A stretch of 18,498 bases of DNA, taken from the NCBI GenBank assembly GCA_052389435.1, contig JBQTIB010000111.1, positions 1-18,498 of the forward strand, given 5' to 3'. The DNA comes from JBQTKD01 sp052389435 (GTDB lineage: Bacteria; Actinomycetota; Actinomycetes; Sporichthyales; Sporichthyaceae). Position numbers and translations under genes: made by a program. Position 1 is the stretch's first letter. Each line of letters begins with the position of its first letter. Positions 1 through 8,717 of the stretch are shown piece by piece. The notes under the pieces were generated by a model. That model was not told where the DNA came from, made no database searches, and saw only the letters and a list, made by a program, of their open reading frames with translations.

Positions 1-96
1 CCGCCCCCCGACGACCCCCCCAAAGCGATGACTGCGAACCGTCGAGTACCGCGAGAGCTGCCACGCCTTGCCCCTAACCCCGTTGCCGCTGTCCTC

Positions 97-122
97 CTCG
101 AGGGTCGCGCCGGACCCTCGAG
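97..122. repeat. Perfect 10-bp inverted repeat (hairpin)
   Basis: CTCGAGGGTC (97-106) and GACCCTCGAG (113-122) are perfect reverse complements separated by a 6-base loop. There is no T-run on either side, so it is not a classical intrinsic terminator. In a high-GC actinobacterium it could still be a U-less terminator of an upstream gene or a protein-binding site. The pairing is certain; the function is inferred. Confidence 0.6.
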
Positions 123-190
123 AAAGCAGTGCCCCTCCGGACGGGCGTGGTGTCCGCCGGCGAACACTCGACCCCGGCCGACTCCTGGCA

Positions 191-320
191 GGGCGAGGCG
201 TCGGCAACGGCGGGCAGTCCGCCCGGCGGCCGTCGAATCGCGCGAGGGCGATGCACGTACTCGACGCGACCGGTCTCGCCCTTGCCGGCAACGGGTCGTC
301 GGGCGAGCCGCGGTGGCGCC
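191..320. repeat. Direct repeat, copy 1
   Basis: First of two ~130 bp copies at a period of about 155 bp (copy 2 at 346-474). The 20 bases at 206-225 recur identically at 361-380, and the ends (301-320 against 455-474) differ by one base. By eye the core is about 85% identical, with one gap and a divergent middle. Each copy holds a short hairpin, CGGGC-AGTCC-GCCCG. Function is unknown; it may be an intergenic repeat family or a local duplication. Confidence 0.7.
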
Positions 321-345
321 ACGGTCCTGCGCCCGGCTCGACGAA

Positions 346-474
346 GGGCTCGGCATCGACAACGGCGGGCAGTCCGCCCGACGGCCGCCGAATCGCGCGG
401 GGCGACGGGCAGACTCGACGCGCCCGGTCTGTTGCCGGCCGGCAACGGGTCGCCGGGCGAGCCGCGGCGGCGCC
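346..474. repeat. Direct repeat, copy 2
   Basis: Second copy of the unit at 191-320, lying about 70-115 bp upstream of the promoter region of the CHAD gene. Differences are mainly substitutions (for example 435-440 relative to copy 1) with one single-base gap. The two copies are separated by about 25 bp of unrelated sequence, which is too long and too diverged for a CRISPR or a simple satellite. Confidence 0.7.
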
Positions 475-545
475 CCTCCAGCCCTCGCCCGCGGCGCTCG
501 GCGCGACCGCCACCCACGCGCCACCTGCTGTTCACCTTTCGTCTG

Positions 546-582
546 TACAGTGACCGCCCCCGCGCCGGCGGGCTGCCGGAGG
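546..582 (+). promoter_or_regulatory. Candidate -10 box and RBS for the CHAD-ParA operon
   Basis: TACAGT at 546-551 fits the actinobacterial TANNNT -10 pattern; no good -35 is seen 17 bases upstream. GGAGG at 578-582 lies 7 bases before the GTG at 590 and decides that start over the GTG at 582 and the ATG at 586, which are in other frames. The RBS is firm; the promoter is tentative. Confidence 0.45.
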
Positions 583-589
583 TGAATGC

Positions 590-2101
590 GTGGCTGGGGA
601 GTTCGCGGTCTCGGAGGACCTGAACAAGTCCGCGGTGTCGCTGTTGACCGAGACGCTGGGGGCGCGGCTCGCGGCAACGGCGCAGGAACACCGAACCTGG
701 CTCGACACCCACGACTGGCTGCTGTTCAAGGCCGGGTTGGTACTCGAGCAGCGCAGCGACAGCCTGAACGCCAAGCTGGTCCTGACCGACCGCGCCGGAG
801 AGGTGATCGCCGAAGAGCGCGTCGGCCGACGCCTCGTCACGGCCGGCACGCTGCCCGAGGGCGAGCTGCGCGACCGGGTCGCCGCGGCGATCTGGATCCG
901 AGCGCTGCTGCCGCGGCTGAGCGCGGACGGGCCGACCGCGACCCTGGCGGTACTCGACGCCGAGGAGAAGACCGTCGCCCGGATCGCGGTCGACGGCCCG
1001 CTCGGGGCCAACGGCTGCGCCGGGGTCACTCGGGTGCGTCTGGAACCGTTGCGCGGCTACGACCGGGAGGCTCGCAGGGTCCTCGCGCAGTTGGTCGGCA
1101 CCGAAGGCCTGGCGCCGGCGGACACCTCGCTGTTCCAGGCCCTGGCCCTGTCGGCGGGCGTCGAGCCCGGCCGGCACCGTTCCGGCCCGGAACCGACCTT
1201 CCATCGCAAGACTCCGGCGGTGCACGCCTTTGCCGAGACGATGGCCCAGCTCGGCGAGGTCGTCCGCGACAACCTCGACGGCACCCTCAAGGAGCTCGAC
1301 ATCGAGTTCCTGCACGACTTCCGGGTCGCGGTGCGGCGCAGTCGATCGGTGCTCAAGGTCGCGGGCAACGTCCTCGACCCGGCAACGACGGCGTACTACG
1401 CCGAAGAGCTGAAGTGGCTCGGCGACGCCACGTCCCTGTCCCGCGACCTCGACGTGAACCTGCTCGACTTCGGCAAGGGACTCGACCCGGTCGACCTCCT
1501 CGCGGTTCAACCCTTCCGCGACCTGCTGGACAGGCGGGGCCGCCGGGCGCACGCGGCGCTGAACCGGGCGCTGCGCTCGGACCGGTGCACCGTGCTGCTC
1601 GAGCGGTGGGAGACCGACTTCGGCCGCCCGGAGGTCGCCGGCCCCGACGCCGCCACCACCTCGGGCGACCTGGCCCGGACGCTGCTGACCAGGGCGTGGA
1701 AGCGGGTGTCCAAGCGCGGCGAGGCGATCGCGGCCGACTCCCCGGCCGAGGCCCTGCACGACCTGCGCAAGCGCGCCAAGGAACTGCGCTACCTGCTCGA
1801 GTTCTTCGCCGTCCTCTACGACCGAAACGACCTCAAGGCCTTCGTCGTCGAGCTGAAGAAGCTGCAGGACAACCTCGGGGAGTTCCAGGACGCCGAGGCG
1901 CAGTGGTTTCTCGTCCGCGACTGCGCGGAGGAACTGCGCTCCACCCCCGCCTCCATCGACGCGATCCTCGCGATGGGCCGCATGGCCCACGATCTGAGGA
2001 AGCGTCAGGAGGCTGCCCACGCGGACTTTGCGGCCATCTGGGAACGTTTCCACGCCCCCGCCAATCGGCGGCGCTTCGCGGAGTTGGTGGCCTCGACGTG
2101 A
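590..2101 (+). CDS. CYTH-like/CHAD domain protein
   Basis: A 503-residue protein with a GTG start behind a strong RBS. The C-terminal half (about residues 205-490) is a CHAD domain: two helical repeats each carry the characteristic histidine in a basic helix, LHDFRVAVRR (H242) and LHDLRKRAKELRYLLEFF (H390). CHAD domains are known to bind inorganic polyphosphate and to localise to polyphosphate granules. The N-terminal part (about 30-145) resembles a degenerate CYTH/triphosphate-tunnel fold (WLDTHDWLLFKAGLVLE), but I do not see the ExExK signature, so triphosphatase activity is doubtful. It overlaps the downstream ParA gene by 4 bases (GTGA), implying translational coupling. I infer that it links polyphosphate or another cargo to the ATPase. 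The CHAD assignment is secure; the CYTH remnant is moderate. Confidence 0.88.
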   Translation: MAGEFAVSEDLNKSAVSLLTETLGARLAATAQEHRTWLDTHDWLLFKAGLVLEQRSDSLNAKLVLTDRAGEVIAEERVGRRLVTAGTLPEGELRDRVAAAIWIRALLPRLSADGPTATLAVLDAEEKTVARIAVDGPLGANGCAGVTRVRLEPLRGYDREARRVLAQLVGTEGLAPADTSLFQALALSAGVEPGRHRSGPEPTFHRKTPAVHAFAETMAQLGEVVRDNLDGTLKELDIEFLHDFRVAVRRSRSVLKVAGNVLDPATTAYYAEELKWLGDATSLSRDLDVNLLDFGKGLDPVDLLAVQPFRDLLDRRGRRAHAALNRALRSDRCTVLLERWETDFGRPEVAGPDAATTSGDLARTLLTRAWKRVSKRGEAIAADSPAEALHDLRKRAKELRYLLEFFAVLYDRNDLKAFVVELKKLQDNLGEFQDAEAQWFLVRDCAEELRSTPASIDAILAMGRMAHDLRKRQEAAHADFAAIWERFHAPANRRRFAELVAST

Positions 2102-2841
2102 AGGTTCTCGCCTCGTACAGCATCAAGGGCGGCGTCGGCAAGACCACGACCGCGGCGAACCTCGGATGGCTGGCCGCCGACGCCGGCAAACGCGTGCTGC
2201 TGTGGGACCTCGACCCGCAGGGCGGTTCGACGTTCCTGTTCCGCGTCGCGCCCAAGGTCAAGGGCGGCGGCCGTGCGCTCATCGGCGGCAAACGCGAACT
2301 GCTCGACGCGGTCAAGGCCAGCGATTTTCCCGGCTTGGACCTGCTGCCCGCGGACTTCTCCTACCGCCACCTCGATCGCTACCTCGACGAGCAGAAGCGC
2401 CCGACGCAGCGGCTCGCGAACCTGCTCGAGGACATGGCCGACGAGTACGACCTCGTGATCATGGACTGTGCGCCGAGCGTCACGCTGATCTCGGAGAACG
2501 TCGTGCGGGCCGCGGACCTGATCCTCGCCCCGGTGCTGCCCTCGCCGCTGTCGATGCGGACCCTGGACCAGTTGGCCGGATTCGCCGACGACACCAAGGG
2601 CCGCACGCCGCCGATCCTGGCGTTTTTCTCGATGGTCGACTCCCGCCGGAAACTGCACCGCGACCTCGCCGAGACCGTTCCGCCCAAGGGCGTCGAGTTG
2701 GCCAAGACCTCCATCCCGTCGGCGAGCGCGATCGAACTGATGGGCGTGCGCCGGGCACCCGTCGCGCAGTTCGCGCCGACGAGCATCCCGGGCAGGGCCT
2801 ACCGCGCCCTCTGGGCCGAGGTCACCGACCGCCTCAAGTAG
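2098..2841 (+). CDS. ParA/MinD-family ATPase
   Basis: A 247-residue deviant-Walker-A ATPase. KGGVGKTT (K10 signature lysine, K15 P-loop lysine), LLWDLDPQGG (Walker A' aspartate, near residue 40) and LVIMDCAPS (Walker B D123) are all present. ParA/MinD ATPases dimerise on ATP, bind DNA or membrane, and position plasmids, chromosomes or protein bodies when paired with a partner protein. No ParB gene, parS-like repeat or amphipathic MinD tail is evident nearby; the only partner in the operon is the CHAD protein, whose stop codon overlaps this GTG start (2098-2101). The start keeps the whole P-loop and has GGAG in the coding sequence about 15 bases upstream. A cargo-positioning ParA acting on polyphosphate bodies is my inference. 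A function in chromosome segregation is less likely without parB. Confidence 0.88.
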   Translation: MKVLASYSIKGGVGKTTTAANLGWLAADAGKRVLLWDLDPQGGSTFLFRVAPKVKGGGRALIGGKRELLDAVKASDFPGLDLLPADFSYRHLDRYLDEQKRPTQRLANLLEDMADEYDLVIMDCAPSVTLISENVVRAADLILAPVLPSPLSMRTLDQLAGFADDTKGRTPPILAFFSMVDSRRKLHRDLAETVPPKGVELAKTSIPSASAIELMGVRRAPVAQFAPTSIPGRAYRALWAEVTDRLK

Positions 2842-2874
2842 CGGCGTGCAGTTCCCGGGCCCGCGTCCGGGGCG
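2842..2874. terminator. Possible short convergent terminator hairpin
   Basis: This 33-bp gap separates the convergent ParA and isomerase-family genes. CCCGG (2854-2858) can pair with CCGGG (2867-2871) across an 8-base loop. No U-run follows on either strand, so this is only a weak candidate for a bidirectional stop. Confidence 0.2.
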
Positions 2875-3702
2875 TTAGGGCACGTGGAACAGACCCGGGA
2901 GTTTGGCGGCCAGCCACGGCTTGCGGCCCCAGGCGCGCAGCTTGAACGTCGCGACCGCAGGCCAGTGGCTGCGCCGGCCCCACACGACGAGCAGCAGGGT
3001 CGCCGGGTCCGCCGCGACGTGGCAGTCCACCCGGCGGTCCGGGCTCGGCTCGCGGATGGTCAGGGTCGCGTCGGCGAAGACGAAGTCCCGCTTCGGGCCG
3101 CCCGCGAGCTGCATTCGGTAGACGGCCCGGAAGTCCGCGGGCGTCGCCGGGTTCACGAAGGCGCCGGCGCCGCCGAAGGTCCCCGCCTCGGCGAACGCCG
3201 CCGTCAGCGGGACGACGAAGTCGTCGAGCGCGATCAGGGCGTCGCCGCTGCGGATCGGCCACGGCCGCCCCACCGCTCGGGCGAGGTCCCACCCGTGCAC
3301 GAGCAGCTCGCTGACGACGTGGGCGTGGATCGCGCGCACCGGCAGCCGGGAACCGCCGAACCAGTCGAACTCCGCGTCCGGGCCCAGGCCCGCGGTGAGC
3401 GCGGCGAGTTCGGTCGCGGCCGCTTGGAGCCGATCGGCCAGGGCGGCAAGCTCGCGCGACGGTTCGGCCTCGACGTAGCCGTCGGTGAAGGCGGACAGCG
3501 CCTCGAAGCCGTCCACGGGCGGCACCGGATCGCCGCGGACGGTGCCGAGTTCGAAGTCCAGCACGTGCAGCATGTGCACGGCCATCTCGGCGACGTTCCA
3601 GCTCCCGCGTGCCGCCCGGTCGGGGTCCCCCACCCCCCGCAGCAGCGCCGCCGCGTCGCGCGCCACTCGAAGAACCGTCTGTTCGCCCACCGTCGTCGTC
3701 AT
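2875..3702 (-). CDS. Mycothiol-dependent maleylpyruvate isomerase family protein (DinB-like)
   Basis: A 275-residue protein of the actinobacterial MDMPI family. The N-terminal part (about 1-150) is a DinB-like four-helix bundle; the C-terminal part (about 165-260) looks like the SCP2-like MDMPI_C domain (region with FRAVYRMQLAGG). The metal-binding set of the family is visible: a histidine in WNVAEMAVHML (H43) and the ELLVH pair E132/H136, matching the H-E-H zinc ligands of the characterised corynebacterial enzyme. Family members use mycothiol as cofactor, but most paralogs have unknown substrates, so I do not claim maleylpyruvate isomerisation here. It is transcribed divergently from the acyl-CoA ligase operon with 96 bp between the starts. 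ATG at 3700-3702 is chosen because it begins the conserved bundle; the RBS is weak. Confidence 0.82.
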   Translation of the reverse strand: MTTTVGEQTVLRVARDAAALLRGVGDPDRAARGSWNVAEMAVHMLHVLDFELGTVRGDPVPPVDGFEALSAFTDGYVEAEPSRELAALADRLQAAATELAALTAGLGPDAEFDWFGGSRLPVRAIHAHVVSELLVHGWDLARAVGRPWPIRSGDALIALDDFVVPLTAAFAEAGTFGGAGAFVNPATPADFRAVYRMQLAGGPKRDFVFADATLTIREPSPDRRVDCHVAADPATLLLVVWGRRSHWPAVATFKLRAWGRKPWLAAKLPGLFHVP

Positions 3703-3798
3703 ACCGGTACGGACCGGGTCGGGCCCGCCAACTCATCGGCCGCCGACGACATAACCTCTGGGCGTAGGCAGCACCTCGACGGAGAGGCCCCCGGACGC
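3703..3798. promoter_or_regulatory. Divergent intergenic region
   Basis: This region must hold promoters for the isomerase-family gene (minus) and the CoA-ligase operon (plus). TAACCT at about 3752-3757 is a possible plus-strand -10. CCGGT (3704-3708) and ACCGG (3713-3717) form a short inverted repeat beside the minus-strand start. GGAGAGG at 3781-3787 is a plausible RBS for the gene at 3799. No strong regulator site is recognised. Confidence 0.35.
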
Positions 3799-5420
<1,622 letters not shown>

Positions 5421-5424
<4 letters not shown>

Positions 5425-6893
5425 TTCTCGTAACCGGTGCGTCCGGATACATCGGCGGACGCCTGGTCCCGGCACTGCTGGAGGCCGGGCACGAGGTCCG
5501 CGTGCTGGCCCGCACCCCGGAGAAGCTCCGCGACGTGCCCTGGGCCTCGCGTGTGGAGATCGTGCAGGGCGACGTCACCGACGCGGAGTCCATGCTGAAG
5601 GCCTGCAACGGCGTGTCGACGCTGCACTACCTGGTGCACTCGCTGAACACCGACGCCTTCGCCTCGCTGGACCGCCGGGCCGCGATGGTGACGGCGGAGG
5701 CGGCTCGTGCGGCCGGGGTCTCGCGCATCGTCTACCTCGGCGGGCTGCACCCCGCCGAGAAGGGGACGCTCTCGGAGCACCTGGAGTCCCGCCGCGAGGT
5801 CGGCGAGATCTTCCTGCGCAGCGGCGTCCCCGCCGTGGTCTTCCAGGCCGCGGTGATTCTCGGCTCCGGCTCGGCCAGCTTCGAGATGCTCCGGTACCTG
5901 ACCGAGCGCCTGCCGGTGATGGTCACTCCGAAGTGGGTGGACACCCGCGTGCAGCCCATCGCGGTCCGCGACGTCCTGCACTACCTCGTGGGCATCGTCG
6001 AGGTGCCCGAGGAGTTGAACCGCACCTTCGACATCGGCGGTCCCGACGTCCTGACCTACCGTCAGATGATGAGCAGGTATGCGACGGTGGCCGGGCTGCC
6101 GCCGCGGCGGATCGTTCCCGTTCCGGTGCTCACACCCCGGTTGAGTTCGCACTGGATCAACCTCGTGACGCCGGTGCCGAAGGCGATCGCCGCCCCGCTC
6201 ATCGAATCGCTCGTGCACGAGGTCGTCGTCGACGAGCACGACGTCGAGCGCTACGTGCCGGCGCCCGCGGGCGGCCTGACCGGGTACGAACGCGCCGTCG
6301 AACTCGCGCTCGACAAGATCCACGCCGGCCTGGTCGACACCCGGTGGTCGGACGCCTCCCTTCCCGGCAGCGCCGCGGACCCGCTGCCGTCGGACCCCGA
6401 CTGGGCCGGCGGCAGCACCTACGTCGACGAACGCCAGGCCCGCTCCGGCGCCCCGCCCGAGGCGCTGTGGTCGGTGGTGACGGGGATCGGCGGGGAGAAC
6501 GGCTGGTACTCCTTCCCCCTCGCCTGGGCCGCCCGCGGTTGGTTGGACCGCCTCGTCGGCGGCGTCGGCCTGCGCCGCGGACGACGCCATGCGAGCGACC
6601 TGCGCGTCGGAGAGTCCCTGGACTGGTGGCGCGTGGAGGCCCTGGAGGCCACGGGCCCGATCCGCACGCTGCGTCTGCGGGCCGAGATGAAGGTGCCGGG
6701 CCGGGCGTGGCTGGAGATGTGCGTCGCGCCGGCTCGCGACGGTTCGGGCAGCGTCTACCGCCAGCGCGCGATCTTCGTACCGCACGGCCTCGCCGGGCAC
6801 GCGTACTGGGCTGCCGTTTCCCCGTTCCACGGCATGGTCTTTGCTGGCATGACCAAGAACATCCTGGCCGCCGCGGACGAGGCGGCCGAGTAG
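5421..6893 (+). CDS. NAD(P)-binding SDR protein with C-terminal DUF2867
   Basis: A 490-residue protein beginning with an atypical/extended SDR Rossmann domain: VTGASGYIGGRL (4-15) holds the TGxxGxxG dinucleotide motif, and a conserved FDIGGPD lies near residue 210. From about residue 326 to the end is a second domain with the look of DUF2867 (ligand-binding, SRPBCC/START-like), a fusion known from actinobacterial and proteobacterial SDR proteins. It starts with GTG overlapping the stop of the CoA ligase (5421-5424), so the two are probably translated together. It probably reduces or epimerises a lipid or isoprenoid-like substrate, but the reaction is unknown. The usual SDR YxxxK pair is not obvious, consistent with the NmrA/atypical group. 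Confidence 0.85.
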
Positions 6894-6904
6894 AGGGAGC
6901 AGCC

Positions 6905-7927
6905 GTGCGGGCCATGGTCTACCGGGAGTCTGGCGGCTCGGACGTTCTCCGCCTCGAAGACCGGCCGACGCCCGAGCCCGGGCCCGGCGAGGTCGGTGTG
7001 CGCGTGCGGGTGTCCGGAGTGAACCCGACGGACTGGAAGGCCCGCGCCGGCGGCGGGCTGTCCTCGGCCACGGGCGCCGACGCCGGCCAGGTACCGAACC
7101 AGGACGGCGCCGGCGTCGTCGAGGCGGTCGGGCCGGACGTGGACTACGCCTGGATCGGCCAGCGGGTCTGGCTGTGGGAGGCCGCCTGGCAGCGGGCCAA
7201 CGGCACCGCCCAGGAGTTCGTGTGCCTGCCGGCCCGCCAGGCCGTCCCGCTGCCGGACCACGCGTCGTTCGACGTCGGCGCGAGCCTGGGCATTCCGGCA
7301 CTGACGGCGCACCGCTGCCTCACCGCACACGACGGCGTGCCCGCCCAACTCACTCCCGGTGCGCTGGCCGGGCGCGCGGTACTGGTCAGCGGCGGCGCGG
7401 GCGCGGTCGGACACGCCGCGATCCAGCTGGCGAAGTGGGCCGGCGCGACGGTCCTCACCACGGTGAGCGGCCCGGAGAAGGGCGTGCTCGCGAAGGCCGC
7501 CGGCGCGGACCTGGTGATCGACTATCGACGCGAGGACGTCGTCGCCGCGGTCCGCGGCGCGTGCCCGACGGGCGTCGAGGTGATCGTCGAGGTGGCCCCG
7601 AACGCGAACGCGGCGCTGGGCCCGCAGGTCGTCGCGCCCGGCGCAACCATCGCCTTCTACGCCCAGGAGGGCCCGGACGAACTGCACGTCCCGCTGCGGC
7701 CGCACATGACGGCGGGCACCCGCCTGCAGGGCGTCCTGGTCTACACGCTGACGGTGGCTCAGAAGGACGCCGCAGTGGCGGCCGTGACCGCCGCCGTGGC
7801 CGCCGGCGCCATGCCCGTGGGCGAGGAGCACGGCCTTCCGCTGCACCGGTTCGCACTCGAGCAGACCGCCGCGGCACACGACGCCGTTCAAGGCGGCGCC
7901 GTCGGCAAGGTCCTGATCGACCTCTGA
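6905..7927 (+). CDS. Zinc-less NADPH:quinone oxidoreductase-type MDR protein
   Basis: A 340-residue medium-chain dehydrogenase/reductase of the quinone oxidoreductase group. The GroES-like N-terminal domain holds VSGVNPTDWKARAG, and the Rossmann domain has GGAGAVGHAA (163-172). The cysteine and histidine ligands of zinc alcohol dehydrogenases are absent. Family members reduce quinones or alpha,beta-unsaturated carbonyls with NADPH. GTG 6905 has GGGAG five bases upstream; the in-frame ATG at 6914 is too far from it. It lies 11 bp after the SDR gene, so it is third in the operon. With the CoA ligase and SDR it could form a lipid or carbonyl catabolic or modifying route. Confidence 0.9.
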   Translation: MRAMVYRESGGSDVLRLEDRPTPEPGPGEVGVRVRVSGVNPTDWKARAGGGLSSATGADAGQVPNQDGAGVVEAVGPDVDYAWIGQRVWLWEAAWQRANGTAQEFVCLPARQAVPLPDHASFDVGASLGIPALTAHRCLTAHDGVPAQLTPGALAGRAVLVSGGAGAVGHAAIQLAKWAGATVLTTVSGPEKGVLAKAAGADLVIDYRREDVVAAVRGACPTGVEVIVEVAPNANAALGPQVVAPGATIAFYAQEGPDELHVPLRPHMTAGTRLQGVLVYTLTVAQKDAAVAAVTAAVAAGAMPVGEEHGLPLHRFALEQTAAAHDAVQGGAVGKVLIDL

Positions 7928-7934
7928 CCGGCCC

Positions 7935-8522
7935 TCAGCCGAGCGCGGCCCAGGCGGTCGCCACGGCGACGACGCCCATCGCCGCGGCGGCCACCCGCCC
8001 GATCGCCTCCAGCGGGACGAGCCGGACCAGGGTGCGGCCGCCGAACACCGCGACGAGCGCGACGGCCCACAGCGCCAGGATCGCGCCGACGGCCACCGAG
8101 GCCGGGTCGTCGTACTTCGCGGCGAGGTTCGCGGCCAGGATCTGGGTCAGATCGCCGAACTCGGCGACGAACACGACGGCGAACGACATGCCCGCGACCG
8201 CGGGGAACGTCGAGCGGACCTCCGTCGGGCCGCCCTCGTCGGCCTCGTCCGCGGCGCCGGAACGCCGCCACAGCAGGACCGCGGCGACGGCGAACATCGC
8301 GGCCGCGGCGAGTTCGACGGGGCGCTCGGGAAGCAGGCCGATCACCGAGCCCGCGGCGACGGCCACGGCGACGTGCACCGCGAACGCGGCGGCCACGCCC
8401 GCGAACACCCACAGCGGGTTGTAGCGCGTGCTCAGCACGAGGCCGGCCATCGCGGTTTTGTCGGGAAGTTCGGCGAGGAAGATCAGGCCGAAGACGGTCC
8501 CGACCACTCCGAAGTCGAGCAC
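7935..8522 (-). CDS. TMEM165/GDT1 (UPF0016) family cation exporter
   Basis: A 195-residue membrane protein with about six transmembrane helices in two repeats, each with the family signature: AELPDKT (E18-T23; canonical ExGD[KR][TS] with P for G, common in bacteria) and AEFGDLTQ (E121-Q127). An acidic loop (about 88-105) joins the halves. The family moves Mn2+ or Ca2+ out of the cytoplasm in exchange for H+; the bacterial members are manganese exporters. The GTG start (8520-8522) has AGGGG (8529-8533) as RBS. It sits directly behind a yybP-ykoY riboswitch candidate (8605-8698), the classic Mn-sensing partner of this family, which strongly supports Mn2+ as substrate. Its 3' end faces the quinone oxidoreductase with only 7 bp between stops. 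Confidence 0.93.
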   Translation of the reverse strand: MLDFGVVGTVFGLIFLAELPDKTAMAGLVLSTRYNPLWVFAGVAAAFAVHVAVAVAAGSVIGLLPERPVELAAAAMFAVAAVLLWRRSGAADEADEGGPTEVRSTFPAVAGMSFAVVFVAEFGDLTQILAANLAAKYDDPASVAVGAILALWAVALVAVFGGRTLVRLVPLEAIGRVAAAAMGVVAVATAWAALG

Positions 8523-8523
8523 T

Positions 8524-8555
8524 GGACGCCCCTACCGGTGTGCGGTGGCGCGTCC
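8524..8555 (-). promoter_or_regulatory. Possible RBS-occluding hairpin of the GDT1 leader
   Basis: In the transcript, GGACGC (8550-8555) can pair with GCGUCC (8524-8529), a helix ending next to the GTG start and touching the AGGGG RBS (8529-8533). An alternative helix, GGCGCG (8581-8586) with CGCGCC (8547-8552), uses overlapping bases and would exclude it. This is a candidate translational switch for the riboswitch upstream. The pairings are seen; the mechanism is inferred. Confidence 0.35.
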
Positions 8556-8604
8556 GGGCCGGCATGCGACGACGTCGGATCGCGCCAGCCGTAGCCGACA
8601 GATC

Positions 8605-8698
8605 CGAACGTCTCGTCCGACCGCGAAGATTCTCGGGTCCTGGCCACCGGCCCGAAGGCAGTATGTCGACGACCAGCAGGTGGGACTACTCCCGCTCG
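8605..8698 (-). ncRNA. yybP-ykoY manganese riboswitch
   Basis: Read on the minus strand, the leader of the GDT1 gene has the hallmarks of this class. A closing helix CGAGC (8694-8698) with GUUCG (8605-8609) brackets the conserved GGGAGUAG (8686-8693) on the 5' side and GGACGAGAC on the 3' side. The Mn-binding loop strand GUCGACAUACU resembles the GUCAACAUACU of the E. coli alx leader. Internal helices are CCACC with GGUGG, a GCC-UUCG-GGC tetraloop hairpin, and GACC with GGUC. In characterised members Mn2+ binding docks two loops and turns on expression of exporters such as this gene's family. I assign it from remembered consensus elements, not a covariance search. Confidence 0.85.
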
Positions 8699-8704
8699 CC
8701 ACCC

Positions 8705-8710
8705 AGAATA
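8705..8710 (-). promoter_or_regulatory. -10 box of the riboswitch transcript
   Basis: TATTCT on the minus strand fits TANNNT and would start transcription at about 8698-8699, exactly at the first base of the riboswitch closing helix. It lies 8 bases beyond the stop of the upstream minus-strand gene. The -35 position (CCGCCT, 8728-8733) does not match a housekeeping consensus. Confidence 0.5.
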
Positions 8711-8717
8711 CCTGGCC

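Larger units (their letters stand above)
1..589. other. Non-coding region upstream of CHAD gene
   Basis: No convincing gene is visible in this stretch. Open frames on both strands are Arg/Pro/Ala-rich, overlap each other, and lack ribosome binding sites and recognisable domains, as expected for random open frames at this GC content. The stretch begins with C-runs, then holds a perfect hairpin (97-122), two diverged direct repeats (191-320 and 346-474) and, close to the CHAD start, a possible -10 box (546-551) and a Shine-Dalgarno sequence (578-582). The 3' end of an upstream gene may lie just outside the window. Confidence 0.6.

Noticed and set aside
191..474. Direct repeats as a CRISPR array
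   Set aside because: Only two copies, each ~130 bp and diverged, with a ~25 bp gap. CRISPR repeats are 20-50 bp and near-identical, and no cas genes are present.
74..2053. Long minus-strand open frame (659 codons)
   Set aside because: It is antisense to the CHAD gene, which has clear domain motifs and an RBS. The minus frame is Arg/Val/Gln-rich with no recognisable domain and arises from the codon pattern of the sense gene.
586..2097. Plus-strand frame from ATG 586 joined to the ParA gene
   Set aside because: The part before 2098 is low-complexity Arg/Gly/Pro sequence in a shadow frame of the CHAD gene. ParA starts at GTG 2098, directly before its P-loop strand.
2098..2841. ParA gene as part of a plasmid or chromosome partition locus
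   Set aside because: There is no parB-like gene and no 14-16 bp parS palindromes nearby; the only operon partner is the CHAD protein.
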